Source of the DNA: an uncultured Sphingomonas sp.
Lineage (GTDB): Bacteria > Pseudomonadota > Alphaproteobacteria > Sphingomonadales > Sphingomonadaceae
NCBI GenBank assembly: GCA_913777325.1
Contig: CAJYSA010000115.1
Location: forward strand, 1 to 40,929
Reading direction: 5' to 3'
Length of the DNA: 40,929 bases
Numbering within the stretch: position 1 is the first letter of the stretch; each line of letters begins with the position of its first letter. The position numbers and the translations under genes are program-made. Below are positions 14,863 through 23,648 of this stretch, piece by piece. A model generated the notes under the pieces. That model had not been told where the DNA came from, searched no databases, and was given only the letters and a program-made list of their open reading frames with translations.

Positions 14863-15903
14863 TCATCCCTGCCAGCCCGGGCGCAGCGCGATGCGCAGCA
14901 CGCGATCGTTGTTGGTGACGTACAGCGCGCGCCCGCCTTCGCCGAACGCGGCATTGGCGGCGGGGGTGGTGGTCTCGATCAGCCCGATCGGCTCGCCCTC
15001 CGGGGTCAGGAACATGATGCCACCCGGCATCGAGCAGACCAGCGTCCCGTCGCGCGCCACCTTCATGCCGTCCGGCAGGCCCGGCTTGCCCTGATCGTGC
15101 CACGCCTTCGCCGATACCAGCACGCGCGACGCGGTCGGCATGCCGTCCCGCCCCAGATCATAGACCATCACGCGCGGATCGGCGGCGTCCGAAACGGACA
15201 CGTACAGCCGCCGCTCGTCGGGTGACAGTGCGATGCCGTTGGGTCGGGTCAGCGATCCGTCGACCAGTATCGCCTCGCCGCCCGCGCGCCAGCGATAGAC
15301 GCCATTGACGCTCAGCTCGCGCGCCGGTGACTGATCCTCGCCCTTCAGCCCATAGGGGGGATCGGTGAACCAGATCGCGCCGTCGCGCGCGACATGCATG
15401 TCGTTGGGGCTGTTGAAGCGCTTGCCCTTGTACCGATCGACCAGCACCGAGCGCCGCTTGCTCGTCGGATCGACGCGATCGATCGACCGCCCGCCGCTGT
15501 TCGCGATCAACAACGCGCCGGCATGATCCAGCGTCAGCCCGTTCGCGCCCGGCTCGCGCAGGATCGCCCGGTCGGGATCCGCCGCGCCCGACGGCGACAG
15601 GAATACCGACACCCCGGCCTTGCGCGACCAGCGCCGCACGATGTTGGCGGGCGGATCGGAGAACAGAAGATAGCCCCCGTCCCGCGCCACCCACACCGGC
15701 CCCTCCGCCCATTGGATATCCTTCGCGACCACCTCGATCGGCGTGTTGGCCGGAATGATGCGATCGAACCCCGGCGTCAGCCGTCGCACCCGCGCCGACC
15801 ATGCCGGAGCAGGCATTGCCGTGGCCGCGCCGCCCAACGTCACGCCCGCCAGCCCGGCCAGCACCATGCGCCGATCCGGTCGCATCGTCTCCACCCGCAT
15901 CAT
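14863..15903 (-). CDS. Exported SMP-30/gluconolactonase-like beta-propeller protein
   Basis: This 346-residue protein resembles the SMP-30/gluconolactonase/LRE family, six-bladed beta-propellers that hydrolyse lactones with a divalent metal. An N-terminal Tat-type signal is visible ([13 protein letters not shown], then a hydrophobic run to APAWSA near residue 35), implying export in folded form. Family motifs include QWAEGPVW near residue 70, [19 protein letters not shown] in the middle, and [20 protein letters not shown] later, which carry the metal-ligand Glu, Asn and Asp of the family. I chose the ATG at 15903 because AGGGG precedes it; a longer frame starts 20 codons earlier without support. 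Substrate unknown; sugar lactones are the usual guess. Confidence 0.88.
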   Translation of the reverse strand: MMRVETMRPDRRMVLAGLAGVTLGGAATAMPAPAWSARVRRLTPGFDRIIPANTPIEVVAKDIQWAEGPVWVARDGGYLLFSDPPANIVRRWSRKAGVSVFLSPSGAADPDRAILREPGANGLTLDHAGALLIANSGGRSIDRVDPTSKRRSVLVDRYKGKRFNSPNDMHVARDGAIWFTDPPYGLKGEDQSPARELSVNGVYRWRAGGEAILVDGSLTRPNGIALSPDERRLYVSVSDAADPRVMVYDLGRDGMPTASRVLVSAKAWHDQGKPGLPDGMKVARDGTLVCSMPGGIMFLTPEGEPIGLIETTTPAANAAFGEGGRALYVTNNDRVLRIALRPGWQG

Positions 15904-15978
15904 CGTCGATCCCCTGCTCTTTTCGGTTGCCGCAACGCTCGCACGGATCGCGGGCGCGGCCAAATCGGTTCAGCCGCC

Positions 15979-16128
15979 ATGGCGCACAAGAAACCGCACC
16001 TTCCCGAAAAGATCTGCGTCAGCTGCCACCGCCCGTTCGCGTGGCGCAAGAAATGGGCGCGCGACTGGGATGCGGTGAAATATTGCTCGGATCGCTGCCG
16101 GAGCGTCGGCGAGCGTCCCGCGCCGTAA
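15979..16128 (+). CDS. DUF2256 small zinc-finger-like protein
   Basis: This 49-residue protein matches the DUF2256 family, small proteins of unknown function. Four cysteines lie in two pairs, ICVSCHRPF (residues 13 and 16) and YCSDRCR (36 and 40), arranged as a probable zinc site. The aromatic segment [17 protein letters not shown] between them is the hallmark of the family. The N-terminus is MAHKKPHLP, as commonly seen. No strong ribosome binding site precedes the ATG. It is divergent from the SMP-30-like gene, with a 75-base gap, and convergent with the amidotransferase gene. Despite its size I am confident it is real, because the whole domain is intact. Confidence 0.9.
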   Translation: MAHKKPHLPEKICVSCHRPFAWRKKWARDWDAVKYCSDRCRSVGERPAP

Positions 16129-16165
16129 ACCTCGCCGCAGTCGAAACCGCGCCGGGCCGCTCCGC

Positions 16166-17020
16166 CTATCGCGCGCCGCGGCGGTCGATCGTCGGCAACG
16201 CGCGCAGGAAATTGCCGATTTCGCGCCGCCGCGCGTCGGTCTCGGCCAGTTCGCCATCCACGCCCAGCCGCCAGCGCAGCGAGCGTCGCTCCGGCGCGTC
16301 ATGCAGGGCGTCGAGCACGCGCGCGCGCTCCTCGACCTCGCCTTCCTCGTCCGCCAGCCCGGCTTCGACCAGCTCGGCGGCCTGCCGTCGAATCGCCACC
16401 GCGATCTCGCGCAGCGACAGTTCGGGATGATATTGCACGCCCCAGAACACGCCCTTGTCGTGGCGGATCTCGGCCGCTTGCACGCGCGTCACGGCATTGC
16501 CGGCCAGCAACGTCGCACCGGGCGGCAGTTCCTCCACCTCGTCGCCGTGGATCGCGGGCGCGTCCCAGGTGGCGGCCCGCCCGGCGAGGAGCGAATGCGC
16601 TCGCCCCTCGCCCGTCGCCACGATCCGGCGCGACAGGCCCGCCTCCATCCGCTCGGGCATCTTGCGCACCCGCCCGCCTGCCGCCGCCGTCGCGACCTGC
16701 AAACCCGCACATGACCCGAACGAGGGCGTGCCCGACGCGAATACCGCGCGCATGAACGCCAGTTGCCGGTTCACCTCGGGCGTGTCGTCATAGACGTGCA
16801 GCGGCGATCCGGTGAGGAACACTGCGTCGAAGCCGGTCAGGTCGTCGGGGCTGAACACCGGCGTATCGGCATCCGCCGGCTGGCAGATCTCGATCGCGGC
16901 GTCCGGCGCCATTTGCCGCAGCGTGTCGGCATAGCTTTCGCCGGAGCTTTGCCCCGTGTGCGCGCGGCGCGCCTCGCGCTCGTCGGCACTTTCGCTCTCG
17001 GCGACCAGGAATCGTTGCAC
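16166..17020 (-). CDS. Class I glutamine amidotransferase
   Basis: This 284-residue protein has the class I (GuaA/TrpG-type) glutamine amidotransferase fold. The nucleophile is Cys104 in FGSCAGLQ, and the catalytic His198 and Glu200 lie in YHPELS. An oxyanion-type LTGSP segment is near residue 70. Residues beyond about 215 form an acidic, helical extension that the simplest members lack. No ATG suits the family start; the GTG at 17020 does (VQRFLVAESESADERE), with GAAGG upstream. The frame stays open further upstream, but that part overlaps non-coding sequence. It belongs to the stand-alone amidotransferases; the ammonia acceptor, or a peptidase-like role in gamma-glutamyl compound breakdown, is not clear. 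Confidence 0.85.
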   Translation of the reverse strand: MQRFLVAESESADEREARRAHTGQSSGESYADTLRQMAPDAAIEICQPADADTPVFSPDDLTGFDAVFLTGSPLHVYDDTPEVNRQLAFMRAVFASGTPSFGSCAGLQVATAAAGGRVRKMPERMEAGLSRRIVATGEGRAHSLLAGRAATWDAPAIHGDEVEELPPGATLLAGNAVTRVQAAEIRHDKGVFWGVQYHPELSLREIAVAIRRQAAELVEAGLADEEGEVEERARVLDALHDAPERRSLRWRLGVDGELAETDARRREIGNFLRALPTIDRRGAR

Positions 17021-17186
17021 AACGTTGACCTTCGATGACGGAGTCGGAGCAACGCCAACGCACGGGAGGCGGGGCAAGCCCCTGCCAGCACGGCATTTTC
17101 CCGCCGCGCATTCCATTGTCATGAAGCATCCACAAACCGCGCCCATCCGCGCCTGATACCGGTCGCGCAAAAAACGAGGTTCGCCG

Positions 17187-18782
17187 ATGTTCATCACCCG
17201 CCGCTCCCTGATCGTCGGCGCCGGCGCGCTGTCCACCGTTCCGCTGCTGGCCACCGCGCAGACGCCGGAGCGTAACTTCACCCATTCGGTCGCCAGCGGC
17301 GAACCCGGCCCCGATTCGGTGCTGCTGTGGACGCGCTGCGTGGTTCCCGGCGGCGGCGCGGGCGAAGTCACGGCGGAAATCGCCGAACAGCCGGACATGA
17401 CGGGCGCGCGCGTGGTCGGCGCGCAGATCACCGGCCCGTGGCGCGACTATACCGTAAAGCTCACCGCCGATGGGTTGAAGCCGGATCGCTGGTACTGGTT
17501 TCGCTTCGTCGCGCCGGACGGCACGCGCTCGCCGATCGGGCGCACCCGCACGCTGCCGGCGGACGGGGTGCGGACGTGGCGCGCGGCGATCTTTTCCTGC
17601 TCGAACCTCGGCTTCGGCTTCTTCAACGCCTATGCCCATGCCGCCGCGCGCGACGATCTCGACTGTTCGATCCACCTGGGCGACTATTTCTACGAATACG
17701 GCCCCGATCACTATCCCGCGACCAGCCAGTTGATCGCCGGGCGTGAGCCGCAGCCGCATGCCGAAACCGTCCACCTCGCCGATTATCGTCAGCGCTACGC
17801 CAGCTACCGTGCCGATCCCGATCTGCGCGCCTTGCACGAGCGGTTGCCGATGATCGCGCAATGGGACGATCACGAAAGCGCCAACGACAGTTGGGAGGGC
17901 GGCGCGCAGAACCACAATCCCGCCACGCAGGGTGATTGGAACCAGCGTCGCGCGGCCTCGATGCAGGCCTATCGCGAATGGATGCCGGTGTCGGACGAGC
18001 CGTGGAAGAGCTACGATATCGGCGCGCTCGCGACGCTGTTCCGCACCGAGACGCGGCTGCTCGGTCGCACCCGGCAGCCCGATCTCGCGCCCATGTTCAA
18101 GGCCGCCGACCCCGCCGCCGCGCTGCGCGCCTTCCGCGACGGCGCGTGGCAGGATCCGGGCGCGACGATGATGGGCTGGCAGCAGGAAAGCTGGCTCAAC
18201 CATGCGCTGGCCGCCTCGGTGCGCAGCGGGCGCCCGTGGCAGGTGGTCGGCTTCGGCACGATCATGGGCCGCACGATGATGCCCGCCGACGCCGCGACCT
18301 GGACCAACGGCAAACCCAACAGCTATTTCATGGACGGCGTCATCGCGGCCAAGGCCGGGCTGCCCTTCAACTTCGACAATTGGGGCGGCTACCCCGCGGC
18401 CCGCGCGCGCTTCCTCCGTCAGGTGCAGGCGCTGGGCGGCAGCACCGTCCTGATCTCGGGCGACAGCCACAATGCCTGGGCCTATGATCTGGCGCAGGAC
18501 GGCCATGCCGCCGCTGTCGAGTTCGCGGGGCACAGCGTGACCTCGCCCGGCTTCGAAAGCGGCACCGACGGTGATCCGCGGCGCATCGCGGCGGATATAA
18601 TCCGCACGAACGCGGAACTGAAGTGGTGCGACACGTCACGGCGCGGCTACATGGCGATGACGATCGCGCCCGATCGCGTCACCAACGACTGGATCATGCT
18701 CGACACCGTCAAGCGCCGCACGCCGGCCGCCACGATCGGTCACAGCGCCACCGTCCGTCGCCGGTTCAACGTCATGAGCTGA
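17187..18782 (+). CDS. phoD: PhoD-family alkaline phosphatase/phosphodiesterase
   Basis: This 531-residue enzyme belongs to the PhoD family of calcium/iron-dependent periplasmic or secreted phosphatases that release phosphate from mono- and diesters. A Tat signal peptide opens it (ITRRSLIVGAGALS, hydrophobic to about residue 25). An N-terminal Ig-like domain follows (FTHSVASGEPGPDSVLLWTR), then the catalytic domain. Metal-binding motifs include IHLGDYFYEYG near residue 160, QWDDHESANDSW near 230 and LISGDSHNAWA near 425. A GAGG ribosome binding site precedes the ATG. It heads a plus-strand run with two TonB-dependent receptors and a phosphodiesterase, which argues for phosphorus scavenging. 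A weak Pho-box-like half site (TTGTCAT, 17116-17122) lies upstream. Confidence 0.93.
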   Translation: MFITRRSLIVGAGALSTVPLLATAQTPERNFTHSVASGEPGPDSVLLWTRCVVPGGGAGEVTAEIAEQPDMTGARVVGAQITGPWRDYTVKLTADGLKPDRWYWFRFVAPDGTRSPIGRTRTLPADGVRTWRAAIFSCSNLGFGFFNAYAHAAARDDLDCSIHLGDYFYEYGPDHYPATSQLIAGREPQPHAETVHLADYRQRYASYRADPDLRALHERLPMIAQWDDHESANDSWEGGAQNHNPATQGDWNQRRAASMQAYREWMPVSDEPWKSYDIGALATLFRTETRLLGRTRQPDLAPMFKAADPAAALRAFRDGAWQDPGATMMGWQQESWLNHALAASVRSGRPWQVVGFGTIMGRTMMPADAATWTNGKPNSYFMDGVIAAKAGLPFNFDNWGGYPAARARFLRQVQALGGSTVLISGDSHNAWAYDLAQDGHAAAVEFAGHSVTSPGFESGTDGDPRRIAADIIRTNAELKWCDTSRRGYMAMTIAPDRVTNDWIMLDTVKRRTPAATIGHSATVRRRFNVMS

Positions 18783-18815
18783 TCCGGCGTCACAGCTTCG
18801 AAACAGAACGGTCAC

Positions 18816-18837
18816 GCGCCCGCAAACAGACGGGCGC
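18816..18837. repeat. Intergenic hairpin between phoD and the first receptor gene
   Basis: GCGCCCG (18816-18822) and CGGGCGC (18831-18837) form a seven-base perfect stem with an eight-base A-rich loop. No T run follows. In an operon such a hairpin can limit read-through or protect the upstream mRNA end; either role is inference. Confidence 0.45.
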
Positions 18838-18891
18838 AGGGGGCACCCCAACGCCGCGCATCACAGACGCGGCCTGAAAAGGGAAAAGACC

Positions 18892-21204
18892 ATGCTCCGT
18901 TCGATGCTGCTCGCCGGCAGCGCGCTGGCTGTCGCCGCCGCCACCCCCGCCTTCGCCGCCGACGCGTCGGCGCCCGCCGCCCCCGCGGACGCGCCCGCCG
19001 CCGAGACGCAGGGCAATGAGGTCGTCGTGCTCGGCTTCGGACAGGCGCGCCAGGTGCAGACGATCACCGCCGCCGACATCGAACGCCTCACCCCCGGCAC
19101 CACCCCGCTCAAGGCCTTGTCGAAGCTGCCCGGCGTCAACTTCCAGTCCGCCGACGCGTTTGGCGCCTATGAATGGTCGAGCCGCATCTCGCTGCGCGGT
19201 TTCAACCAGAACCAGCTCGGCTTCACGCTCGACGGCATCCCGCTGGGCGACATGAGCTACGGCAACTCGAACGGCCTGCACATCAGCCGCGCGATCATAT
19301 CGGAGAACGTCGGCAGCACCACTGTCGCGCAGGGTGCGGGCGCGCTGGGCGAAGCGTCGACCTCCAACCTGGGCGGCACGCTGCAATTCACGTCGCGCCG
19401 CCCGTCGGAGGAGTTCGGCATCGCGGCCTCGGGCACCTACGGCTCGAACGACACCTATCGCGGCTTCGTGCGCGTCGACACCGGCGACATCACCGGCGGC
19501 GGCCTGAAGGGCTATCTCAGCTACGGCTATCTCGAGGCGGGCAAGTGGAAGGGCCATGGCGTCCAGCGCCAGCATCAGGCGAACGCCAAGCTGGTGCAGG
19601 ATTTCGGCGCGCGCGGCTCGATCACCGGCTTCTTCAACTTCTCGGATCGGCGCGAGAACGACTATCAGGATCTCAGCCTCGACATGATCCGGCGGCTGGG
19701 CTACAATGCCGACAACCTGAATCCCGACTACGCCACCGCGCTGCGCATGGCGCAGGTCTATTGGAACCAGACGACGCGCGCCGGCTCGGCGACCGCCACG
19801 CTGCCCTATCCCAACGCCGGGCTTACCTATCCGTCGCCCTACACCTCGGTCGACGACGCTTATTATGACGCGGCTGGGCTGCGTCGCGACTATCTGACCG
19901 GGATCACCCTGGCCGCGCCGGTCAACGACGCCCTCAGCATCAGCATGACCGGCTATTATCACGGCAACGAGGGCCAGGGTGTGTGGGTCACGCCGTATGT
20001 GCGCACGCCGGGTGGCGCGCCGCTGACGATCCGCACCACCGAATACGGCATCGACCGCTTCGGCTCGATCCTCCGCACGACGCTGGAGACGGGCGCGAAC
20101 CATCTGGAGGTCGGCGGCTGGTTCGAGGCCAATTCCTTCCGTCAGGCGCGACGCTTCTACGGCCTCGCGGACCAGGCGACACCGTCGCGCAAGATCCTGC
20201 AGTTCCAGCGCAATCCACTCGCCACGCAGTTCAACGTCGATTTCCAGACCAACACGACGATGTACTACGTCAGCGACCGCCTGACGCTCGGCCAGCTGAC
20301 GCTCACCGGCGGCTGGAAGGGCTATCAGGTCACGAACAAGGCGACCCCGATCGTCGGCACGCTGGCCGGTGGCACCATCGACGCGCGCGACTGGTTCCTG
20401 CCGCAGGTCGGCGCGGTCTATGGGTTCGGCGGGGCGGAAGCCTTCGTCACCTATACCGAGAACATGCGCGCCTTCAGCAGCTCGGCCACCGGCACCTCCC
20501 CGTTCGCGACCACGCAGGCCGGCTTCAACGGCATCCGCAGCCGCCTGCGCCCGGAAAAGTCGAAGACCGCCGAAGCCGGCGTACGTTATCGTTCGGGCGG
20601 GTTCCAAGGGTCGATCGCCGGCTATTACGTCGATTTCGCCAACCGCCTGCTCGCCTATACCAACGGCTCGGGCATCCAGGGCAATCCGGTGACGTTGCAG
20701 AACGTCGGCGGGGTGGAGAATTACGGGGCGGAGGCGACCGCGCTCTACAAGATTACCCCGCCCCTGTCGGTCTTCGCGTCTTATTCCTACAACCACTCGG
20801 AATATAAGGACAACGTTCTGGGCGCGAACGGCGCGCTGATCACCGCGACCCGCGGCCGCACCGTCGTCGACAGCCCGCGCCACATGGTGAAGGGCGAGAT
20901 CGTCTATGACGACAGCCGCTTCCTCGCCCGGGTCGGCGCCGATTACATGAGCCGTCGTTACTTCACCTACACGAACGACCAGTCGGTGCCGGGGCGCGTG
21001 CTGGTCGACGCGACGATCGGCTACACGATTGGTGACATCGGCGGGCTGCACGGCGTGCGGATCGAGGGTAGCGCGACCAACCTGCTCGACAAGCGCTACG
21101 TCGCGACGATCGGCTCGAACGGCTACACCGCCAGCGGCGACAACCAAACGCTGCTGGCGGGCGCGCCGCGACAGTTCTTCGTGTCGCTGCGCACCGGTCT
21201 CTAA
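18892..21204 (+). CDS. TonB-dependent receptor (first of a tandem pair)
   Basis: This 770-residue outer-membrane receptor takes up a ligand using energy from TonB. A signal peptide ends near residue 23 (AATPAFAA). A TonB-box-like EVVVLGF near residue 43 follows, then the plug domain with TPLKALSKLPGVNFQSAD, RGFNQNQLGFTLDGIPLGD and LGEASTSNLGGTLQF. The rest (about 160-770) is a 22-stranded barrel rich in alternating aromatic residues, ending in GAPRQFFVSLRTGL. No carboxypeptidase-like N-terminal domain or FecA-type signalling extension is present. It follows phoD in an apparent operon and is a paralogue of the next gene. Ligand unknown; the neighbours suggest a phosphate ester. Confidence 0.95.
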   Translation: MLRSMLLAGSALAVAAATPAFAADASAPAAPADAPAAETQGNEVVVLGFGQARQVQTITAADIERLTPGTTPLKALSKLPGVNFQSADAFGAYEWSSRISLRGFNQNQLGFTLDGIPLGDMSYGNSNGLHISRAIISENVGSTTVAQGAGALGEASTSNLGGTLQFTSRRPSEEFGIAASGTYGSNDTYRGFVRVDTGDITGGGLKGYLSYGYLEAGKWKGHGVQRQHQANAKLVQDFGARGSITGFFNFSDRRENDYQDLSLDMIRRLGYNADNLNPDYATALRMAQVYWNQTTRAGSATATLPYPNAGLTYPSPYTSVDDAYYDAAGLRRDYLTGITLAAPVNDALSISMTGYYHGNEGQGVWVTPYVRTPGGAPLTIRTTEYGIDRFGSILRTTLETGANHLEVGGWFEANSFRQARRFYGLADQATPSRKILQFQRNPLATQFNVDFQTNTTMYYVSDRLTLGQLTLTGGWKGYQVTNKATPIVGTLAGGTIDARDWFLPQVGAVYGFGGAEAFVTYTENMRAFSSSATGTSPFATTQAGFNGIRSRLRPEKSKTAEAGVRYRSGGFQGSIAGYYVDFANRLLAYTNGSGIQGNPVTLQNVGGVENYGAEATALYKITPPLSVFASYSYNHSEYKDNVLGANGALITATRGRTVVDSPRHMVKGEIVYDDSRFLARVGADYMSRRYFTYTNDQSVPGRVLVDATIGYTIGDIGGLHGVRIEGSATNLLDKRYVATIGSNGYTASGDNQTLLAGAPRQFFVSLRTGL

Positions 21205-21225
21205 AGTCAAAGAAAGAACCAGAGT

Positions 21226-23643
21226 ATGCGTCATATCCTGACCGCGGGCGTCGCCCCGCTCGCTCTCCTGCTGCCGCTCCCGGCGCTCGCCCAGAGCGTC
21301 GTGGCGCCCGACGAGGCGAGCAGCGCCACCACGCCGGCCACCGGTGACGACATCGTCGTCACCGGCACGGCCACGCGGTCGGTGGCGCAGATCACCAATG
21401 CCGAGATCCAGAAGATCCTGCCGGGCATCAGCCCGCTCAAGGCGTTGCAGACGCTGCCCGGCGTCACCTATCTGACCGCCGATCCGTGGGGAAACAACGA
21501 ACAGAACATCTCGCTGTTCGTCCACGGCTTCAACGCGCAGCAGCTTGGCTACACGCTCGACGGCGTGCCGCTCGGCGACCAGCAATACGGCAATTACAAC
21601 GGCCTCAGCCCGCAGCGCGCGGTCATCTCCGAGAATGTCGGACGCGTCCTGCTCGCCTCGGGCGCGGGCGACCTCGGCACCGCCTCGACCAGCAACCTGG
21701 GCGGCACGATCGACACCTTCACCAGCGACCCCCGGCCGGCGTTCGGCATCAGCGCGGCGCAGACCGTCGGCAGCTACGAAGCGACGCGCAGCTACGTGCG
21801 CCTCGACAGCGGCGACATCGGCCAGAACACGCGCTTCTACATCTCCGGCGTCCGCCAGCGCGCGCGGGCATGGGATTTCGAAGGCTATCAGAAGGGGTGG
21901 CAGGGCAATGCCAAGCTGGTCCATGACGATGCGACCGGTAAGCTGACCGCCTATTTCGCCTATTCCGACAAGGCCGAGCCCAACGAAGACGCCACCGTCG
22001 TTTCCGCGACGCAGACCTATCGGCCGTATATCCGCCCGTTCCTCTATCCGAACTTCGCGAACATGCGCGCGTATCTCGCCAATCAGCTCCCCTACAACAA
22101 TGCGGCGAGCTATGCGGCATCCGGCGCGAACTACAGCAATTACTACAGCGCCGCGCTGCGCACCGACTATCTCGGCTATGCCAAGTACGACTGGAACGTC
22201 AGCGACCGCGTGACCTTCTCCAACCAGGCGTATTTCCACCACAACGACGGCGTCGGCATCGTCGCCGGGCCGATCACCGTCGCCGGGCTGCCGGGCCTGT
22301 TCTCCTTCTATTACCCCGGCGTGGCGGGCAGCAGCCCCACGTCCGCGACCAATCTGGCGCGGCTGTCGACGATCTTCGGCGGCTCGGGGCTCGCCTCGCG
22401 CACCACGGAATATCGCATCGATCGCGTCGGCGGCATCTCGACGGTGCGCGCCGAACTGGGCAACCACACCATCGAGCTGGGCGGCTGGTACGAGCATCAG
22501 AGCTCGTCCTCCTATCGCCGCTGGTACGCGCTGGACGTCAACAATCCGTCCTCGCCCTACAAGCGTCCGCTCGACCTCGCCGATCCGCTGATCACGCAAT
22601 ATGGCAGCGAGATCCGCGTGACCGAAATCCAGGCGCACATTCAGGACGCGTGGAAGATCATCCCCACGTTGACGCTCCAGGCCGGGTTCAAGAGCACGTT
22701 CCAGCACGCGCGACAGCGGGTGCCGGTACAGCCGATCCCGGGTTCGTTCACCGGCTCGCGCGAGTTGCCGGTCGGCCGCATCGATACCGACGAATGGTTC
22801 CTGCCGCAGGCCGGCGTGCTGTGGGACGCGACCGATCACGAACAGGTGTTCGTCAACGCGCAGAAGAACATCCGCCAGTTCCAGACCAGTGCCGCCGCAG
22901 GCCTGTCGCCGTTCGCGCTGGGCAGCCAGACGCTGTTCGAGTTCTTCAAGGCCAACACGAAGCCGGAAACGAGCTGGACCTACGAGGGCGGCATCCGCAC
23001 TCGCCGCGCGCTCGATCTCGGTCCGCTGAACGGGTTCGAGGGGCAGATCAGCTATTACCATGTCGATTTCTCGAACCGCCTGCTGGCGATCAGCCCGACG
23101 CAGACGATCACCGCGATCATCAGCGGCGCGCCGATCATCGCCAACGTCGGCAGCGTGAAGACCGACGGGGTCGACGCGGCGGCGACGCTGCGCTTCGGCA
23201 ACCGCTTCTCGCTGTACAATGCGCTGTCCTACAACAACTCGCGCTATGCCGATAATTATACGGTCGGCGCCGCACAGACGGTCGTCCCCACCGCAGGCAA
23301 GAAGGTGCCCGGCTCGCCCGACTGGCTCAACAAGACCGTCGCCACGCTCAGCGGCGATGGGGTGGAGCTGCAACTGATCGGCGACTATATCGGTCGACGT
23401 TATGCGACGTTCACGAACGACCTGAAGGTGCCGGGTTATTTCACATTGTCGGGCCGCATCGGCTTCGACATGCCGGTCTCGGGCGAGGGTTTCGCCAAGA
23501 AGCTGAACGTCAGCCTGAACGTCACCAATCTTACCGACAAGAAGGCCTATTCGACGATCAGCGTCGGCGCGGCATCGGGGACGTACAACTTCTTCCCGCT
23601 CGCGCCGCGCCAGGCGTTCGTCACGATCAGCGCGGGGTTCTGA
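21226..23643 (+). CDS. TonB-dependent receptor (second of a tandem pair)
   Basis: This 805-residue outer-membrane receptor starts 21 bases after its paralogue. A signal peptide ends near residue 22 (LPALAQS). The TonB box is the classical DDIVVTGTATR near residue 43, followed by the plug: SPLKALQTLPGVTYLTADPW, VHGFNAQQLGYTLDGVPLGD and GTASTSNLGGTID. The barrel closes with LAPRQAFVTISAGF, ending in the aromatic residue usual for outer-membrane insertion. The plug motifs match the first receptor closely, so the pair arose by duplication, while the barrels differ in length and loops. The two could handle related substrates or affinities. The next gene, a phosphodiesterase, starts within six bases of its stop. 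Confidence 0.95.
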   Translation: MRHILTAGVAPLALLLPLPALAQSVVAPDEASSATTPATGDDIVVTGTATRSVAQITNAEIQKILPGISPLKALQTLPGVTYLTADPWGNNEQNISLFVHGFNAQQLGYTLDGVPLGDQQYGNYNGLSPQRAVISENVGRVLLASGAGDLGTASTSNLGGTIDTFTSDPRPAFGISAAQTVGSYEATRSYVRLDSGDIGQNTRFYISGVRQRARAWDFEGYQKGWQGNAKLVHDDATGKLTAYFAYSDKAEPNEDATVVSATQTYRPYIRPFLYPNFANMRAYLANQLPYNNAASYAASGANYSNYYSAALRTDYLGYAKYDWNVSDRVTFSNQAYFHHNDGVGIVAGPITVAGLPGLFSFYYPGVAGSSPTSATNLARLSTIFGGSGLASRTTEYRIDRVGGISTVRAELGNHTIELGGWYEHQSSSSYRRWYALDVNNPSSPYKRPLDLADPLITQYGSEIRVTEIQAHIQDAWKIIPTLTLQAGFKSTFQHARQRVPVQPIPGSFTGSRELPVGRIDTDEWFLPQAGVLWDATDHEQVFVNAQKNIRQFQTSAAAGLSPFALGSQTLFEFFKANTKPETSWTYEGGIRTRRALDLGPLNGFEGQISYYHVDFSNRLLAISPTQTITAIISGAPIIANVGSVKTDGVDAAATLRFGNRFSLYNALSYNNSRYADNYTVGAAQTVVPTAGKKVPGSPDWLNKTVATLSGDGVELQLIGDYIGRRYATFTNDLKVPGYFTLSGRIGFDMPVSGEGFAKKLNVSLNVTNLTDKKAYSTISVGAASGTYNFFPLAPRQAFVTISAGF

Positions 23644-23648
23644 TAGTG

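Noticed and set aside
16788-18533. A 581-codon minus-strand frame opposite phoD
   Set aside because: It runs through the phoD gene and into the amidotransferase region in another frame; no family resemblance.
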